Below are positions 22,646 through 35,900 of a stretch of DNA of 64,000 bases, piece by piece. Source of the DNA: Atherinomorus stipes (Eukaryota; Chordata; Actinopteri; Atheriniformes; Atherinidae). How positions within the stretch are numbered: the stretch's first letter is position 1; every line of letters starts with the position of its first letter. Position numbers and translations under genes: made by a program. Location of the stretch: the NCBI GenBank assembly GCA_023101725.1, contig JALJCO010010208.1:1-64000 (forward strand), read 5' to 3'. A model generated the notes under the pieces. That model did not search any database and was not told the DNA's origin. It saw only the letters and a list, made by a program, of their open reading frames with translations.

Positions 22646-25600
22646 ACGCATTTCCCATCAGCACCAAAAGCTTGGTGGATCTGTGAACCTGAAGCAAGGT
22701 AAGTACTAATATTGCTATGTCAAACATAATCATTAAACTTTGTAGAAAACTAATTTCAGATGACACCAGATATTTTGCTTTGCAAAGAGTTCTTATTCCT
22801 AAGATGGAATGCGCAAATTAAAAAAAATACAGATTAAACAACTATGAAAAGTCAAAACAGAAAATATCTCACATTTCCTAGGGTACATCCATCCCTGTTA
22901 TTTCTTGTGATTTTTCTTAGTGTGTGCCTTCCAAAAGCAACTGAAGTTCAACGACAACAGTTAACTATTTCCACAACATTCCCTGCATGAGGTAAAATAA
23001 GAAAGAAACTAAAATCAACCTTGGCAGGGACGTTAGCGCATTTTCTCACTAAAAGTTGTTTCATTGAACAATCCTCAAACGGTACTGACAACAAATAAAG
23101 GGTAAGAATAGAGCGCAACTACTTAAGGAAGGACAATGTCTGTACAAAACTTAAAGTTTTCTGTGCTGGGTAAAGGTGGTTTAATTCCAGAGAACTGCTG
23201 AGAACCTTTATGTTGGATATCACAGAGGTTTCAGAACACAGTAGTTCACCTCTGATGGCTGAGTATAAAGAATCCATGCTGACCTACACCCACCACAGCA
23301 ATCAGCCACAACAGCCATGTAAATCAGAGGTAGACCATAAAGCATTAAAAGTGTAGCCTGGTAGGAATAAAATGATATTTTCATTGTCAGTTTATGCAAA
23401 TACACAAATGTTGGTGCACCATCTACTTGTAGAAGTGGTAGCAGTATGCAGTTAAGATTAAAAAAAAAAAAAAAACCTGCTCAGGCACTGATGGTGCATG
23501 TAATGTTTTCCTGAGAAACTGTGGGTCCAGATATTTGTTTACATGTTATTTAGATGTTGTTTAATCGATCTAAATATTACCCCAGACCACACAAACCCCG
23601 TCATGGCAATGACATACTCTGATGGCCTCTTTTTGAAGGATCATGTGGCACACTTAAAGACCCAGACCAGCAAAAACGGCCTACTCTGACAGAAAGTGTT
23701 TGCAAACCAATGTTTTCATCAATCTGTTCACTACAAAGGCTTAAAATGCTGACCGCACCTTTAAAAGTTGGACAGAGGCAGGACATTTTTAATTGTTTAT
23801 AAAAAAAAAAAAAAGAAGCCCACATTTTAATATGTGAGAACGTTAAGTGTGGTATGAAAATTCCATTTTAGAGAAGAAACTAATTGACTGCTGAATGGGA
23901 AAGAAAAAAAAATGCTGTAATGAGTGCAATATAATCACCTGCTGACATCAGCGAAGAGTAAAAAGGTGCAGTTGGTTGGAATGTATTAATGCCAATCTCA
24001 CAGGATATGAAGCATATGAAGAGGTATCGTCGGCAATTTTTCACTGCAGGAGGATAAATGAAGCAGCATGGTTTCCAGTTCCAAATAAGCTTTCCACTGC
24101 AATATCAATCCATAATAACTATAAATGATTAAAAGAAAAAATAAGAATTTGAACAGTGTTTCTAAATGTGAAATTAAGTGGATAAAATCTCATTCCAAAG
24201 TCAGTTTGTGAACGTTTCTTCAGTAAAATTGTTTTCTAAACTAAATTGTATGCATCTATATTGACTTCAGTATGTCAAAATATGCGGTGAATAATGATGT
24301 AGCATGGAAAATACTTGAGCTAAATGCTTTTAAAATAGTTTGAGTAAAATGTTGGTGTGACTGAATTTTTCCCATTTTTCTGAATCTATTTAGAAATCTT
24401 TTCCTGAAACAAGCTAAACAAATGTAGAAACTAGTGACAAATAACCACAAATAAAATATCCAGTCAAACAGCAACCCTGAAGAATAACAACATTACTGAC
24501 TCAGAGGATAAAAATTCAAGCCCTTCATTTTGTACTGCTGAGCCTCTGCATAGATACAGTAAGTGACTATTGACGGATTAGATGTTGTATTCTGCATAAA
24601 ACTAATGTGATATCAATTAGCCATTAATACAAATGTCTTGCCCTTTTCTGCAAATGTCTGATTTGACTCAGCACTTAATATGCAGGCACCATGAGTCTGC
24701 ACACAGAGGTTGTTGAGGACTCTGACTTGTTCTGCATGAAATTAACAGTCAGCTAATGGCTAAGCTGGAGGGGATAACACTCAGAAACTGCCTTTTAAGT
24801 AAATCTGTAACATCTGACTTCTTCAGCAAAACATTATCCTAATATAATAATATAACCTCATACTGATGCTACACATAAGCCGAGTCCATCTTACAAAATG
24901 CTGTGGGGTGTGACAGTGGTCCTACAAATAGCTTGTCAAAAGCTTGTCACTCCTAGTTGTGGAGTAAAAAAAAGCCATTCCCATGCTGGATAACACTGTA
25001 TGGGGGGACAGGTGGCAGCTGTGCTCATAAAAAGCTGCAAAATGGCGTGGAACAATGATGAAGCAGTCATTGACCATTGGGGAGTGCCATGAAATGGCGA
25101 ACATGTCATTGCACAAATCCACCGGTCCATTCAGTCTTTATTACACCTGGAAAGGGAAATCAGCCTTCACTGACAAACAGAAGCTGAACTCAAGACACTA
25201 ATCCTCAGAAACCTACTAATCATTTGTTGTGATCTTATTTTTTTCCGAAATGGTCTCTCCAAAAAATTCCTAAAACTAAAGCTTGTGAATGTCATGAAAA
25301 TGTGAGCTTTCAGAGCAAATTTTTACCGACATAAGATCAAGTTTGGGATGGTTGCTCTCAGATCTTCATTTTCTCATAAGCTGTGTGCAAGATGCACCTG
25401 AGATGTTCAGAGTTCCTTTTCAACGTCCCTCTACTACACACCATTAATAGTTTACTCATAATTCCTGATTGATTAGTTCAATTAACCTTCACTATATATA
25501 AAACTAATTCCAAACATGTACTTGATGCAGCAAGCTGTCAACATTTTGAAAGCAGTTATGATCTAAATAGTAATTATAAAACAGTCTTACTTCGAAAATG

Positions 25601-26696
25601 TTCTTTAGAACACAGGAGAAGTTAGGTAACTTGAGGACTAACTCAAGGATCAGAGTGTTTGTCCAGCTGAAATACTATGAGGCGGTGCAACTGGCAGAAA
25701 ACACAGCCTGTGTAAACTGAACCTACATCCCACAGGACTCGGCTCATGTCAACCAGTGAAGTGTTTACATCCACAAAACTTGAGAAGCCTGTATCATCTT
25801 CTTAGCTCTATCAAGGGCCAACAACAAACCACAGTTTGACAATAATCAGAAGCGTGAACTGTCTGAGCAACCACTGGAAACTACATAGAGTTCTCCAGTG
25901 TCCCGTCTCTCAAAGTCATATCAACTGTGTCAGTAATCATCCAAGTAAATACAATAAAGTATAAGAGTACGTGATATTAAGTGACAGCTCATACTGATAG
26001 AAGCCATAGCAAAACACAAAGAAAGGGCATGGGTCCTGAACTTATGTCGTTAATCATGTTCTTTTTTCGTTTGGTCTTTGTCCAGAATCAGGAAATATGA
26101 AAATGCTCTCATCAGGGGAAAACAAAAATGCAGTTTTACATCAATGCATCAGTAACTTCAAATTGCAAGTGAATTGGGCATATCCCCCTTTGGTGGTCTA
26201 CTTATTCACCCCAGAAGGTGAATATCCTCAAATCCCATGATTCAGTCTGACAGTAGGACAAAGTCACCGTCATAAGTCTCATATTACATTTTTTTCTTCA
26301 ATTTATTACTTTGTAGTTTTCCACTGTCCTTGTTGTATTTCTGCTACCTTATTCATATTATTCACTGCATAAGTGGTATTTTGCATATAAAAATGAAAAC
26401 TAGATTGCACATGACAACAGTTTTATACCCTTGAGTAGTTCATGTTTATTTATATAAATCAGATATATAACTTATGCATTTATCATAATGATGCTGTGAA
26501 ATGTTTCATGAGAAGCCAGGTGTTATATATCACTGATCCAGAAACGAGTTTGCATGTATTTTATGTCCCAGATTCAAGTTTGGTTGGGTTCATGCTCGAG
26601 TACTGGTTTAGTTCAAGCTGTCAGCAAGAAAACTGGCTTACATCCCCAACAACTGTATAAAACAATACTTTTTAAATAGGATGAAGACAAGGTCAT
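22646..26696. other. AT-rich non-coding stretch
   Basis: Only short poly-A runs (23460-23475, 23800-23814) and no recognisable gene or element. The many short open frames have no shared features. Confidence 0.5.
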
Positions 26697-26943
26697 GGAG
26701 TTAATCTATCCATCCATTCATTTTCTATGGGGGGGGAAAAAGAGAGAGAGGTCCACTGTACAGTCAACAAAGAGAGACAAATAACCACTCACACTCACTC
26801 CCATGGAGAGTTTTAGAGAGATCTATTAACCCAACATGCATGTCTTTGGATAGCAGGAGGAAGCTGAAGAGATCCCACACATTACTGCAGCCTTCCTGCT
26901 GTGAGGCAACGATGCTAACTACTACACCAATCGTGCAGCCCAA
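26697..26943 (-). repeat. Retroposon (tRNA-related SINE or LINE tail) on minus strand
   Basis: Reversed, it starts GGGCTGCACGATTGGTGTAG and continues with GTTAGCATCGTTGCCTCACA, CCAAAGACATGCATGTTGGG and GTGAGTGTGAGTGGTTA. It ends with GAAAATGAATGGATGGATAG. This is a very common fish retroposon whose head is tRNA-like (A-box-like TGGTGTAGTAG) and whose tail is a GGAT repeat. The middle portion with the usual B-box (GGTTCGAAT type) is missing, so this copy is internally deleted. Confidence 0.65.
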
Positions 26944-26944
26944 A

Positions 26945-29569
26945 TTTAAAAAGAACTTTTCTTCATTTTCCTAAATTTATTAGCTTCACAAGAGCAAACA
27001 GGACACAGTTATGTGCAACACAGTCAATGTGAAAAAGGTTCACTGCATTACTTCTGGTAATAATGATGACTATGAGCTGAAAATCTAAATGTAGGATATA
27101 TATTTTTAAATAGGCTAAAAGATGCATTTTGGATTTGTATTTGACAGTTTTCCTCTGACTTTTGGGACACATACCATGCATCTAAGATGTTCTCCACCTC
27201 ATCTTCCCTTACTTGCCATTTGCAAATTTTATCATATATAATAGATGCAACATTAATAACTTTTATATACTGTATGTACTTAAAAAAACCCTGCAATATA
27301 TGCAGTGTTGTATAAAGTACCCAAAAGCCATGTTTCAATTACGCTGCTGTTCTCTATGAGAGGCTATTTCCCTTGTTAACACACAGCTGATGCAGCTTAC
27401 TAAAACACTCCCGTTCCATCTGTCCAGAAATATTTTTCAGAAGCATTGTGATTAATCAACATGCAGCCATTTGTATTTCCTTCTAAAATGTGATTTCACA
27501 AGACTGAACAACACAGTCGCCCCATTTAAAAAAACAAACAATTATTTCACTCACTTTTTAATCTCTTAATAGTTTCTTCGACAGCCACATCTGACCTGGT
27601 CTTATCCAAGCCTGCATGCACTCTTGACATTGTTTAGCTGCAGACATATATGTCTGTTTAAAACTAAAATTTCTCAAAACTATTTCAATCTAGAATAAAT
27701 ATACCTTTCAAGGGCACTGTATGTGATGGATATGCTTGTCATATGTATAAATACATCAACAAACTACCCCTCGCAGGTTGTCAGAAAACACGTATTCAGG
27801 CACTTTTGCTTGTTGCAGCAGCTGTGCTGATATTATTCAGTCTGTGATTCAAGGCAAGGTCTCAACCTGCATGCTCTAAATTAGGGGCTATCAGTGAATT
27901 GCTAAGCACTGCCAAGAGGACATGCTGTACATTCTGTGATTAGTATGTAATTCTATGGCCAACTATATCAAGGGAAACTCATTAGGAAGTTCATGAGACT
28001 AATGTGTTGCCAGTAACCTAAAAAAAAAAATCAGTGACATCATACGTAGATTTTCTTTAACAAGATTTTTTTCATGAAAAGAAAAAAATGTCAGCCCTTT
28101 CTACTTTTCTCACCTGTTTTTGCACAAAAAACAGAAGGTAGTGAGGTAAAAACAGTGTAAGGGTTGACAAAGGAAAAATATTGTAATACAAAACACCAAC
28201 ATTTTCTACAATGTTGCATGAAAATCCTGAGGTTGAATGACTCAGTTTTAACACATGCTGAACATTATGAGCTTATTGTGGGCCTGTACTCTAAGATAAC
28301 ATGGAAATATTGTGAGGGTACATATCTCTAATACCTCCAATGTTTTGCATAATGCAACTCTGGTGAGGGGCTTAATTTCTCCCTCATGTAAAGTTTAATT
28401 TTTACCTTCCACTGCTGATTTATGAAAGAGGCTGACATCTTACTTAAACCTAAAATGCTATCCTTAAGAGAAACTTCACAACACATTATAGATATGGAAC
28501 AAGTAATTATGTGAGCACATTTACAAACCCTAAAAGTTTAGTTAAGTTACTCTTTAAAGTCTCTACACAGCTATAAAATAGGATTTTGAGTTAGCTACAT
28601 CAGAAAAGCACATGTTAACAACTAAACTGAACATAAAATAACTACTGCTGTTTATTTGAGCTTGTAGAATTTCAAAGTGGTGTTTTACACACAATATCAA
28701 AGTCCCACTCCAGGAAACATTCAATGCTTGAAAGACGTACATTTCAAAGTTTTTTAGGGGAAAAAACCCTCTCATGGACTTATAATAGCTTGGAATATGA
28801 GTGTATTACATACCTTTTTTCGTCATTAAGTAAAAAAGGGATTATGAATACACCTCAAAAGTCACCTATCGAAATCTGGCAACTTCGTGTTCCCCTTTTC
28901 TGCTACAGGTAAGAGAGAAGGAAAAGCTTGAACTGATAGATTACTGTAAAGATTAGAAAACAGATCCATTCTAAACACAGTATCAGGCAGATCTACCAGG
29001 CACATCACCACAATCCAGATGCTGGATGGCCTGTGGAAATCTAGGGTGGCTACGTTTGTAGTAGGCAGCTGCTATTAGATTTGTTGGAAATGTATTACTT
29101 TTGCAGGATCATTTTGCAGGCTGCCTACTATTTGTTTCGGCTTGTAGCCATGTGGGCTGGGCACCGGGGTATGACACTAAATAAGTGAATTGAAATAAAA
29201 AAAAAAAAAAAAAAAAATCATTACATTAAAAGCTGCAAATTTTTATTACGTTTGTGGTTTATTATGTTTGCGGGCGTAACAGTGGCCCTTAACAGTAACA
29301 GCGGTATCATACTGTATGATAGGGTTGGGCTTCTATCAGAATGTGCAGGTCACGAAACGTAATTGGAAAAAATCATGGGTTAATTACTTCACTTTCACCA
29401 AGTGGTTCTAGTGGATATGCCAGATTGCAGCAAATTCACAAAGCTAAGCTAAAGTCAGTGCTGCCAGATTCAGAGAATTACTGGGTCGGTTATAAAACAC
29501 TTCTGCCCACTTGTCCAACTCAGCAGACTGTGGGGGACGCTAAATTTCACACAGCGGTTGCATATGCCT
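26945..29569. other. Non-coding stretch, candidate conserved blocks
   Basis: No gene is supported. The blocks 27350-27600 and 27790-28010 look repeat-free and of balanced composition. A 21-A run lies at 29197-29217. The motif AGGGTTGGGCTTCTAT near 29323 recurs near 31719 and may mark ends of an unrecognised repeat. Confidence 0.35.
29197..29217. repeat. Poly-A run
   Basis: 21 consecutive A. Confidence 0.9.
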
Positions 29570-29573
29570 TTAA

Positions 29574-30640
29574 CTCACTGGCTGCCATTCACGTGTTTCC
29601 ACGTTAATTCAAATCCGAACGTTAACTGCCAATCACGTGTTTCCACATTAATTAAGTGTTTTAATTGGGGGAGCTGTTTTAACCCTGGAGGAACTTGTCA
29701 GAGAGAACCAAAGGCTGATCATTATTTTTTCGGTAGTTTTCATCTAATCCAGCAAATGGCAGTGTCAGACAAGCTTAACAAAACCTACCAGGAAGTGATG
29801 CGCTTCCATGATGCTTCCTGTGTTGTTAGCGGTTGTTAGAGCTAACGGCTGTTAGCCCAAGAAGTGTGCTCGATTCCAACTGCTTCGAGGGGGAGAGAAC
29901 ATGGCGACCGGTCGTAATCGAAGCAGTTTAGGAGGTGGATGAAGGAGGAAAGTTTGTGGACAAAGTGATCGGTGACAGACAGACACGATCGATTGAAGAC
30001 ACGATGGAAATACAGCAGCGAAGTGCGGCAACTGAAAGTGAAAGTAAGTCTACAGCAGGCGGTTATTTCCCGCGGGGGGGTGCACTGCGTGCGCACCTAA
30101 GCTGCGGTGGAAGGAGAATGAGGGAGGGGGGAGGAGTAGAGAGACGTTTCTGCTCTATGTTTCTGTCAAATATTATGTTGTGAAACAAACTTGTTGTGGC
30201 TTACTGTATTTAGATAGTAAATAATTATTTTGCCTCCAAAACTCTTTTCTCAGTGTTGTATTTGTTGTTTCATAGAAATAAACAGCTGATCAGATGATGA
30301 AGGTGTTACTAAAGTAATAAAATATTGGCATCAAAGACACTTTTCCACTTGAAGCGGACGATCGCATTCAAAGCTAGTTTTCTCTGCTTTTTGCTCAGAA
30401 ACAGGCATTTTTGCTGCAACAAACCCATGTTCTACTGGAGATTACTAAAGAATGGAAAAAGCTGGAAACAAATACTTTTTTTCTGATAAAAGAATAGAGT
30501 CTAAGCTTTCCTTTGGTACATTCAGTGTTTGTATTGGCATAGGACACAATATTCTGTGAATCTCCCAAAATCACTGAAAATGCTTAAAAATCCTGGCAAT
30601 ATGGAGCGCTCTGCTCAGAAAAGGTCTGGCAGTCAATGAG
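29574..30640 (-). mobile_element. piggyBac-like MITE, copy B (longer)
   Basis: 1067 bp flanked by TTAA (29570-29573 and 30641-30644). Left end CTCACTGGCTGCCATTCACG; right end reversed CTCATTGACTGCCAGACC, an inverted repeat of about 13 bp with two mismatches. It is inverted relative to copy A (6287-7118). Copy B keeps an internal block of roughly 200 bp, about 29930-30150, that copy A lacks. That block includes an open stretch starting GATCGGTGACAGACAGACAC and a splice-donor-like GAAAGTAAGT at about 30040, so B may retain part of the 5' exon of an autonomous parent. No piggyBac catalytic region is present. Strand marks relative orientation only. Confidence 0.75.
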
Positions 30641-30644
30641 TTAA

Positions 30645-32560
30645 TAAGCCCTGCTTTTACTGCTGTATCTGTAAGTATGATAGCTGTGATCGCATAACGT
30701 TGTTTCCCGAGCTCTACTTGCCCACTAATTTGAGCATGTACAGAAAAAATACCTGGCCATTTCATTTTGAAAAAGTTGGAAAAGGGGAAAAAAAAATCAA
30801 ACAGTAGGAAATTTTTATATCCATTTTCTACTTTTTAAACACTGATTGCCTTTTTTTTCAGCTTTCAGTACAAAATGCTTATGTACCAGCAGTCTCAGTG
30901 GACCCAAAGAGCAAGGGGTGGGCCCAGGCTCAGTAGGTCCCCCCATATACGCTGCAGCTGCAATTTACAACAGTCTATATAGTGAGTGGTGGAGATAAGA
31001 AGGACCAGTGGAGTGGCTGATAAGACATGAAAATGTTTAACATATTTTTCATAATAATTTTTAGTTTGTACATATTTGAAAGAAAGCCTAGTCAATTGCT
31101 TACTTTGAGGTAAATTTCAGTTGCTTTATGCTCAGCATGGTCAAAACTATCACATTGTTTAGTTGCACTGGAATCTTCATGCATCTGGACAAATTGTGTG
31201 CGACTGTGCAGAGAGATGCATAAGGCAGTGGTCAAACTGTATGTTAACAGCTGAACGTATTTTCATTCCTGTCAGGTCTGGGTGTAATTGCATTCCTTTT
31301 AGTGATCAGAATATGACACCCCATTTTCAAAAATGACAGTACAGTAATTGCTTTGAGAAGTCATGGCAGAGCTTTTGAATGATATCAAAATACCACCACC
31401 CTCCTCATCCCACTCACTCCACTCAGCATCCTGTCTATCTACAATGAAGTGCTATTACCAACGCCTTTCGTTCACTCAACCGTGAGGCCTATTTGGAATT
31501 GTTCCACCGCTGTCAGACCCACCACAGTTTTTCCAGCAGGGCTCCAGATGAACAAAATCTTTTCTTTTTGGGTGTATAATCAAAGAGACATATATTGAGT
31601 GTGGTACACATCAATTTTCAAATAACACCTTCTTTGATTTGCTGCACATAAATACCATGCCTCATCTTAAAAGCTGGGATATTTTTATTTTTTAGTAGGG
31701 CTGGGTTTAGCAGGGTTGGGCTTCTATAGTATTTTTTTTTCTAATCCAAATCCAGTATCAAATCCATTTATGAAATGCAAATCATTTTAAATCCCTTATG
31801 GAATCTCACTGAATGTAGCTTTCATCATTTGAAAGTAAATGAAGTTATAAATAACTCCAACTTCAAGATTGCTGTAGTAAACCATTACCGTACATTAGAG
31901 TATGAAATTCTATCTCCTACTTTTAGCTACTAAATTATTCTACATTAACAAAAATGAAGGTTTGCGGATTTTTGTAAAAGAATTATGGGAAGAGGCTCTT
32001 TAATTTCAGAATAGAACATTCTGAAAGTGCCTTGGGTTTCATTTGATATTTGAAAAATAAGTAAAACACCTTTTTACAAACCATCACTCAATGCCAAAAT
32101 GTTAGTGAGGTCAAAGTATTTATGTAATGTATAGAAAAAGTTTAACTGGAACACTCCCACATTTGCATGCTGCATATTTTTAGATCAATTCTCGGGAGAA
32201 ACAACTCTGCTGAACTTGAAAAACACAGTTCACTCGCAGTCAGAGTGATGATCTCTGTCAGAGCACAGCAGCGTACTGCCGGGAGAGAGCACATTAACCA
32301 ACGGACAAAGGTTTCCAGTGTAGCTGTTACAGAATTATCATAAATCAGGTAGAGCTGAAGTAATGTACTGCTGGGGAAAGCAACAATCTGTACCACCTAG
32401 ACATGAGAAACTACAAACATAAGCTACATTTTTTTTAACACTGGTTACTTGGGCTAAACATTTATTATAAGTTTTCTTAGCATCAGAGCTGAAGTAATCT
32501 AAAAATGTTGCACATCAGGAAAAAACATACATAAATGGGACATTGGAATTCTGCTTTTTA
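30645..32560. other. AT-rich non-coding stretch
   Basis: No gene recognised. The GC-richer patch at 30890-30960 and the block 31380-31560 are unassigned. AGGGTTGGGCTTCTAT near 31719 repeats a motif at 29323. Confidence 0.4.
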
Positions 32561-32561
32561 G

Positions 32562-32900
32562 AAGTCTGAAATTAGCAGGTGGAAAAATGAAAGGGGTGGG
32601 ACATTTTTTAATAACTCGTCTGTTTCTAGATGTTACAGTATTTAATCTTTTACTTACATTATAGGTGACAGATCAGCTGTCAGGGCTAGCACTGGTGGCT
32701 AGTGGTCTCTAAAACTGGCTTATAAGTTATGTCATATGATGCTACCTGCAATTCTCTGCCAGTCCTCTACTGAAACCGATCTGCAGTCAATTTCTGTCCA
32801 CTTTGAAAGGGAGTTGCTTAGTTTCAAGCTGACTTAGTCTGTTTGGATTACAACATTTGGCTGAGTGTAGCTTAAAAGGATTGGTTGCATCTGTTCCATG
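32562..32900. repeat. Decayed second copy of repeat A
   Basis: Follows the same order of phrases as 2400-2770: a GGGGTG...TTTTTTAATAACTCGTC segment matching GGGGTGAAATTTTTTTATAA onward, GGTGACAGATCAGCTGTCAG, GGCTAGTGG, and AACATTTGGCTGAGTGTAGC matching AACATTTGGCCTGCAG. Divergence is high, so this is an old copy. Confidence 0.45.
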
Positions 32901-35900
32901 TGCTACTATGGACCCCTGCTGCTAAATTATTTGCTAAAAGCCTTGAGGTGATATTTCACACTTGAAGTATATCACAATGGTAAATTCCTTACCACAGAAC
33001 TTGCAGAACAGCGTTCTTTCCACAGTTCCATCTGGGCATTTTGTTATCTAAATATCTATTTATGGATGTCTGACTTGTGGGGCTATAACTAAAACAAGTA
33101 GCTCAAATTTTATGCATGCAACTGTTTATGAATCCATTAAACTCTAAAACTTTTGTCAGTTCGTTAACAGATATTACAGTATAACAAACTGTTCAACTTT
33201 AATTTCTTAAACAAATGCAGATCAGTGCAAACTGGACTTTTCTGATTCATTTGTGCACTCCAGATAAGTGTGTATGTAAGCAACCAGCAAAACAGAGATG
33301 CTCCTCTTTCTGCAGTGCACTCTGTTCTGCTCAACAACTTATCATAAGTTCATAAAGTGCAAAATTTGTATTTTTACAGTTAACTAAAGTAGGGAACAAA
33401 CTCCACTTCAAATTTATTAAATACAAACTAACAAAAATCCATCATCCAAGCTGGACGAATGATACTGGTCTGTATTTGCAGTTGGCTGAAGATGAGTAAC
33501 CAGTGAAAATCTGAAAAGGATAAGGCAAAACAATATGTAGTCCTTTATTTAAATGTTATCATAATCAAGTGTAAATGTTGATTTAACATGAATTGCATGA
33601 CGTATTTCAAAAAAGCAAAATTAAAGTGAAGTGATAAAAATTGAAAAAAAAAAACAACTTTTAGGTATTACCTTGTATAGTATAAACATTTATTGGGCTG
33701 CATACTGCAAAATTCTGTTCAGTAATCATATTTTGAAATCAGGTAAGTCACTCAGTTATATTTTAGTTATGACTAATATAAATTTTTGGCACTACATAGA
33801 CCAGGAGAAGTTGATTTGTTAAATGGGATCAGCATTAATGCAGACTAAAGTAGTTTGCAGGTAATATTTATCAAATTCATTCATGAGAAGATGTGCAAAT
33901 GTCTCATTTCTGATAGACATTAGTGACGCAGTTGTTAAACATTAAGTAAAAAAATCTAGAGATTTTTACCCTTATTATCCTTGAAATTGTTGAATTCTGG
34001 GAGAAGGGGAGAGATGAATACCCTTGCATTTTTCTAAAGCACCACTGTGGGTAACAGTCTGTGTTTTCACTGAAGGGCTGGCAAAGGCAAATGTAATTAG
34101 ATGGACAGAATTCCTCCAGGTGTTTAATGGCTGCTCGCAAGGTCAGCGCAGCCATGTTTAGGATGCCATTCAGGCGTGAAGAAGAGGAGTGAGGCCTGGT
34201 TGACTGGTGGTGTGAGCACTACTGTTCTCTCAGGTGACTCACAAGTTCCACCTGCCTCCCTTTTCATTTTTGTAAAGTTTGACATCAAATCACAGAAGAG
34301 CTTTGTCTGTCTAAAGGCATTACAAGTCCTCCGCATGGTTACTGAGGAAGGTTGCATCCTTGCTTTGTGGAACATTCTCCATGTGATATAGGGAAAGTTG
34401 CATAAGATTACATGCACCATGCATCCTAACATACAACCAACCGAACTGATTAGTGATTACCCTTAAAAACCTGGGGATCAGTGCGGCAAGTAAGCGTGAA
34501 GAACACCAGTGTCACAATTTAAATGAAAAAAAGCCTGTTGGACGACCCAGAAGAGGACTGTGCCAGGAAGATGAGAATGGAAGAAAGAATTAAGGAGAAT
34601 CCTTAAGCAGTTTGTTTGGTTCTGCTTTGTGGAAGATACTCTGGAGAGAGGCTTCCCATCTGTCCTGCTCTCACCTTGGCCACTGTCTGCCAGCTTGGTC
34701 TGCTTGTCACATTTGAGTAGTTGCAAGGGGAGTAGCCCACTGAGGCCCTGTCAGAGCCCAGAGAGAGCAAGGCCCTATCATCAATCAAACAGATGAGCAA
34801 CAGCCACCACATAAGGCTCTCTCCAATGATGGCCAAAGATCTAAATTTCTTTGACACAGATTTGTATGCAGGGGATGGCTTTGTGATTGTTAGCAACTCC
34901 GAAAGGGGCAACTTGATTGCTCATTGGTCATCATCTTGTTCAGAGACTGGATCAACTTCAATATGAAAACCCTAAAAAACAAACAAAAACAAAATAAAAA
35001 CAGACCTACAGTAAATGTCTTAAAAGTACAATGACATAACATTTCTGATGCCACTTTTTGCAGATTGCCTCAAAGCCTTTTAAATCAAGTGATGATAACA
35101 GCTATCATTTTTTTTTTTTTATCCTGGTCCACTTCCTATGAACAGCAATCACACACTTAATTGAATTTGACGATTTGTGAGGGACGTTTCAGTTTTTGCT
35201 GTCCTATCAGTCAGAGCAGCCTATAATAGAAACAGATTACCATCCTTAATACCTACCTGTCCAAAAACATTTTTAGGAGCAAACAATGCCTTGGAAAACT
35301 TTAGGCAGGGTGGTGGTACGGTGGTGGAAGGAGTTATACAACAGTCACAGTATTTACCCAACACAATATTGAGACTTTGCCGTACCTTCATTAAAAAAAA
35401 AAAAAAAAACACAGTTTTTCTTCTTTAGTAGATTTTTGAGTCTACTCCAGTTTGTCAATACAGTGGCTTGGAAACTAGCAAGAGATCAGAGGCCATGAAC
35501 TAATGCAACACCATTCCACTAAGAAACTAATGGAAGTCATGCTGAATCACCTGTGAGCATGCTGAGATAATTGCCATTTGGGAGACCCAAAGAGCAAGTC
35601 GTGATAATAAAGTCTGGGGAGCAGGAAGTGTGCCTCTGTCTGGTAATTGCAGAGCAAAATGCCATGTGACTTGGTCACACATCGGGTAAAGAACCAAAAG
35701 ATTTATTCACAGGAACTATTATGGGAAAGTCTGAGCTTGCTTGGTTTAACAGGAGGTCAATTATAATGGAGCCGTGCTTTGGTTGTCACCGTAAAGTGCA
35801 TAATCAAGGAGTTCTGCGGGGCTAACTGCTAATCCATAGCTGTGCACTTAAGCGTGCCAGACTTGTAGCAATGTAGTTACTCAATGTGCACCCATAGTCT

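Noticed and set aside
34603..34911. 102-codon minus-strand frame with a hydrophobic stretch
   Set aside because: The WWLLLICLI run is short, no signal or family motif is seen, and an opposing frame lies in the adjacent region. Kept only as an unassigned block.
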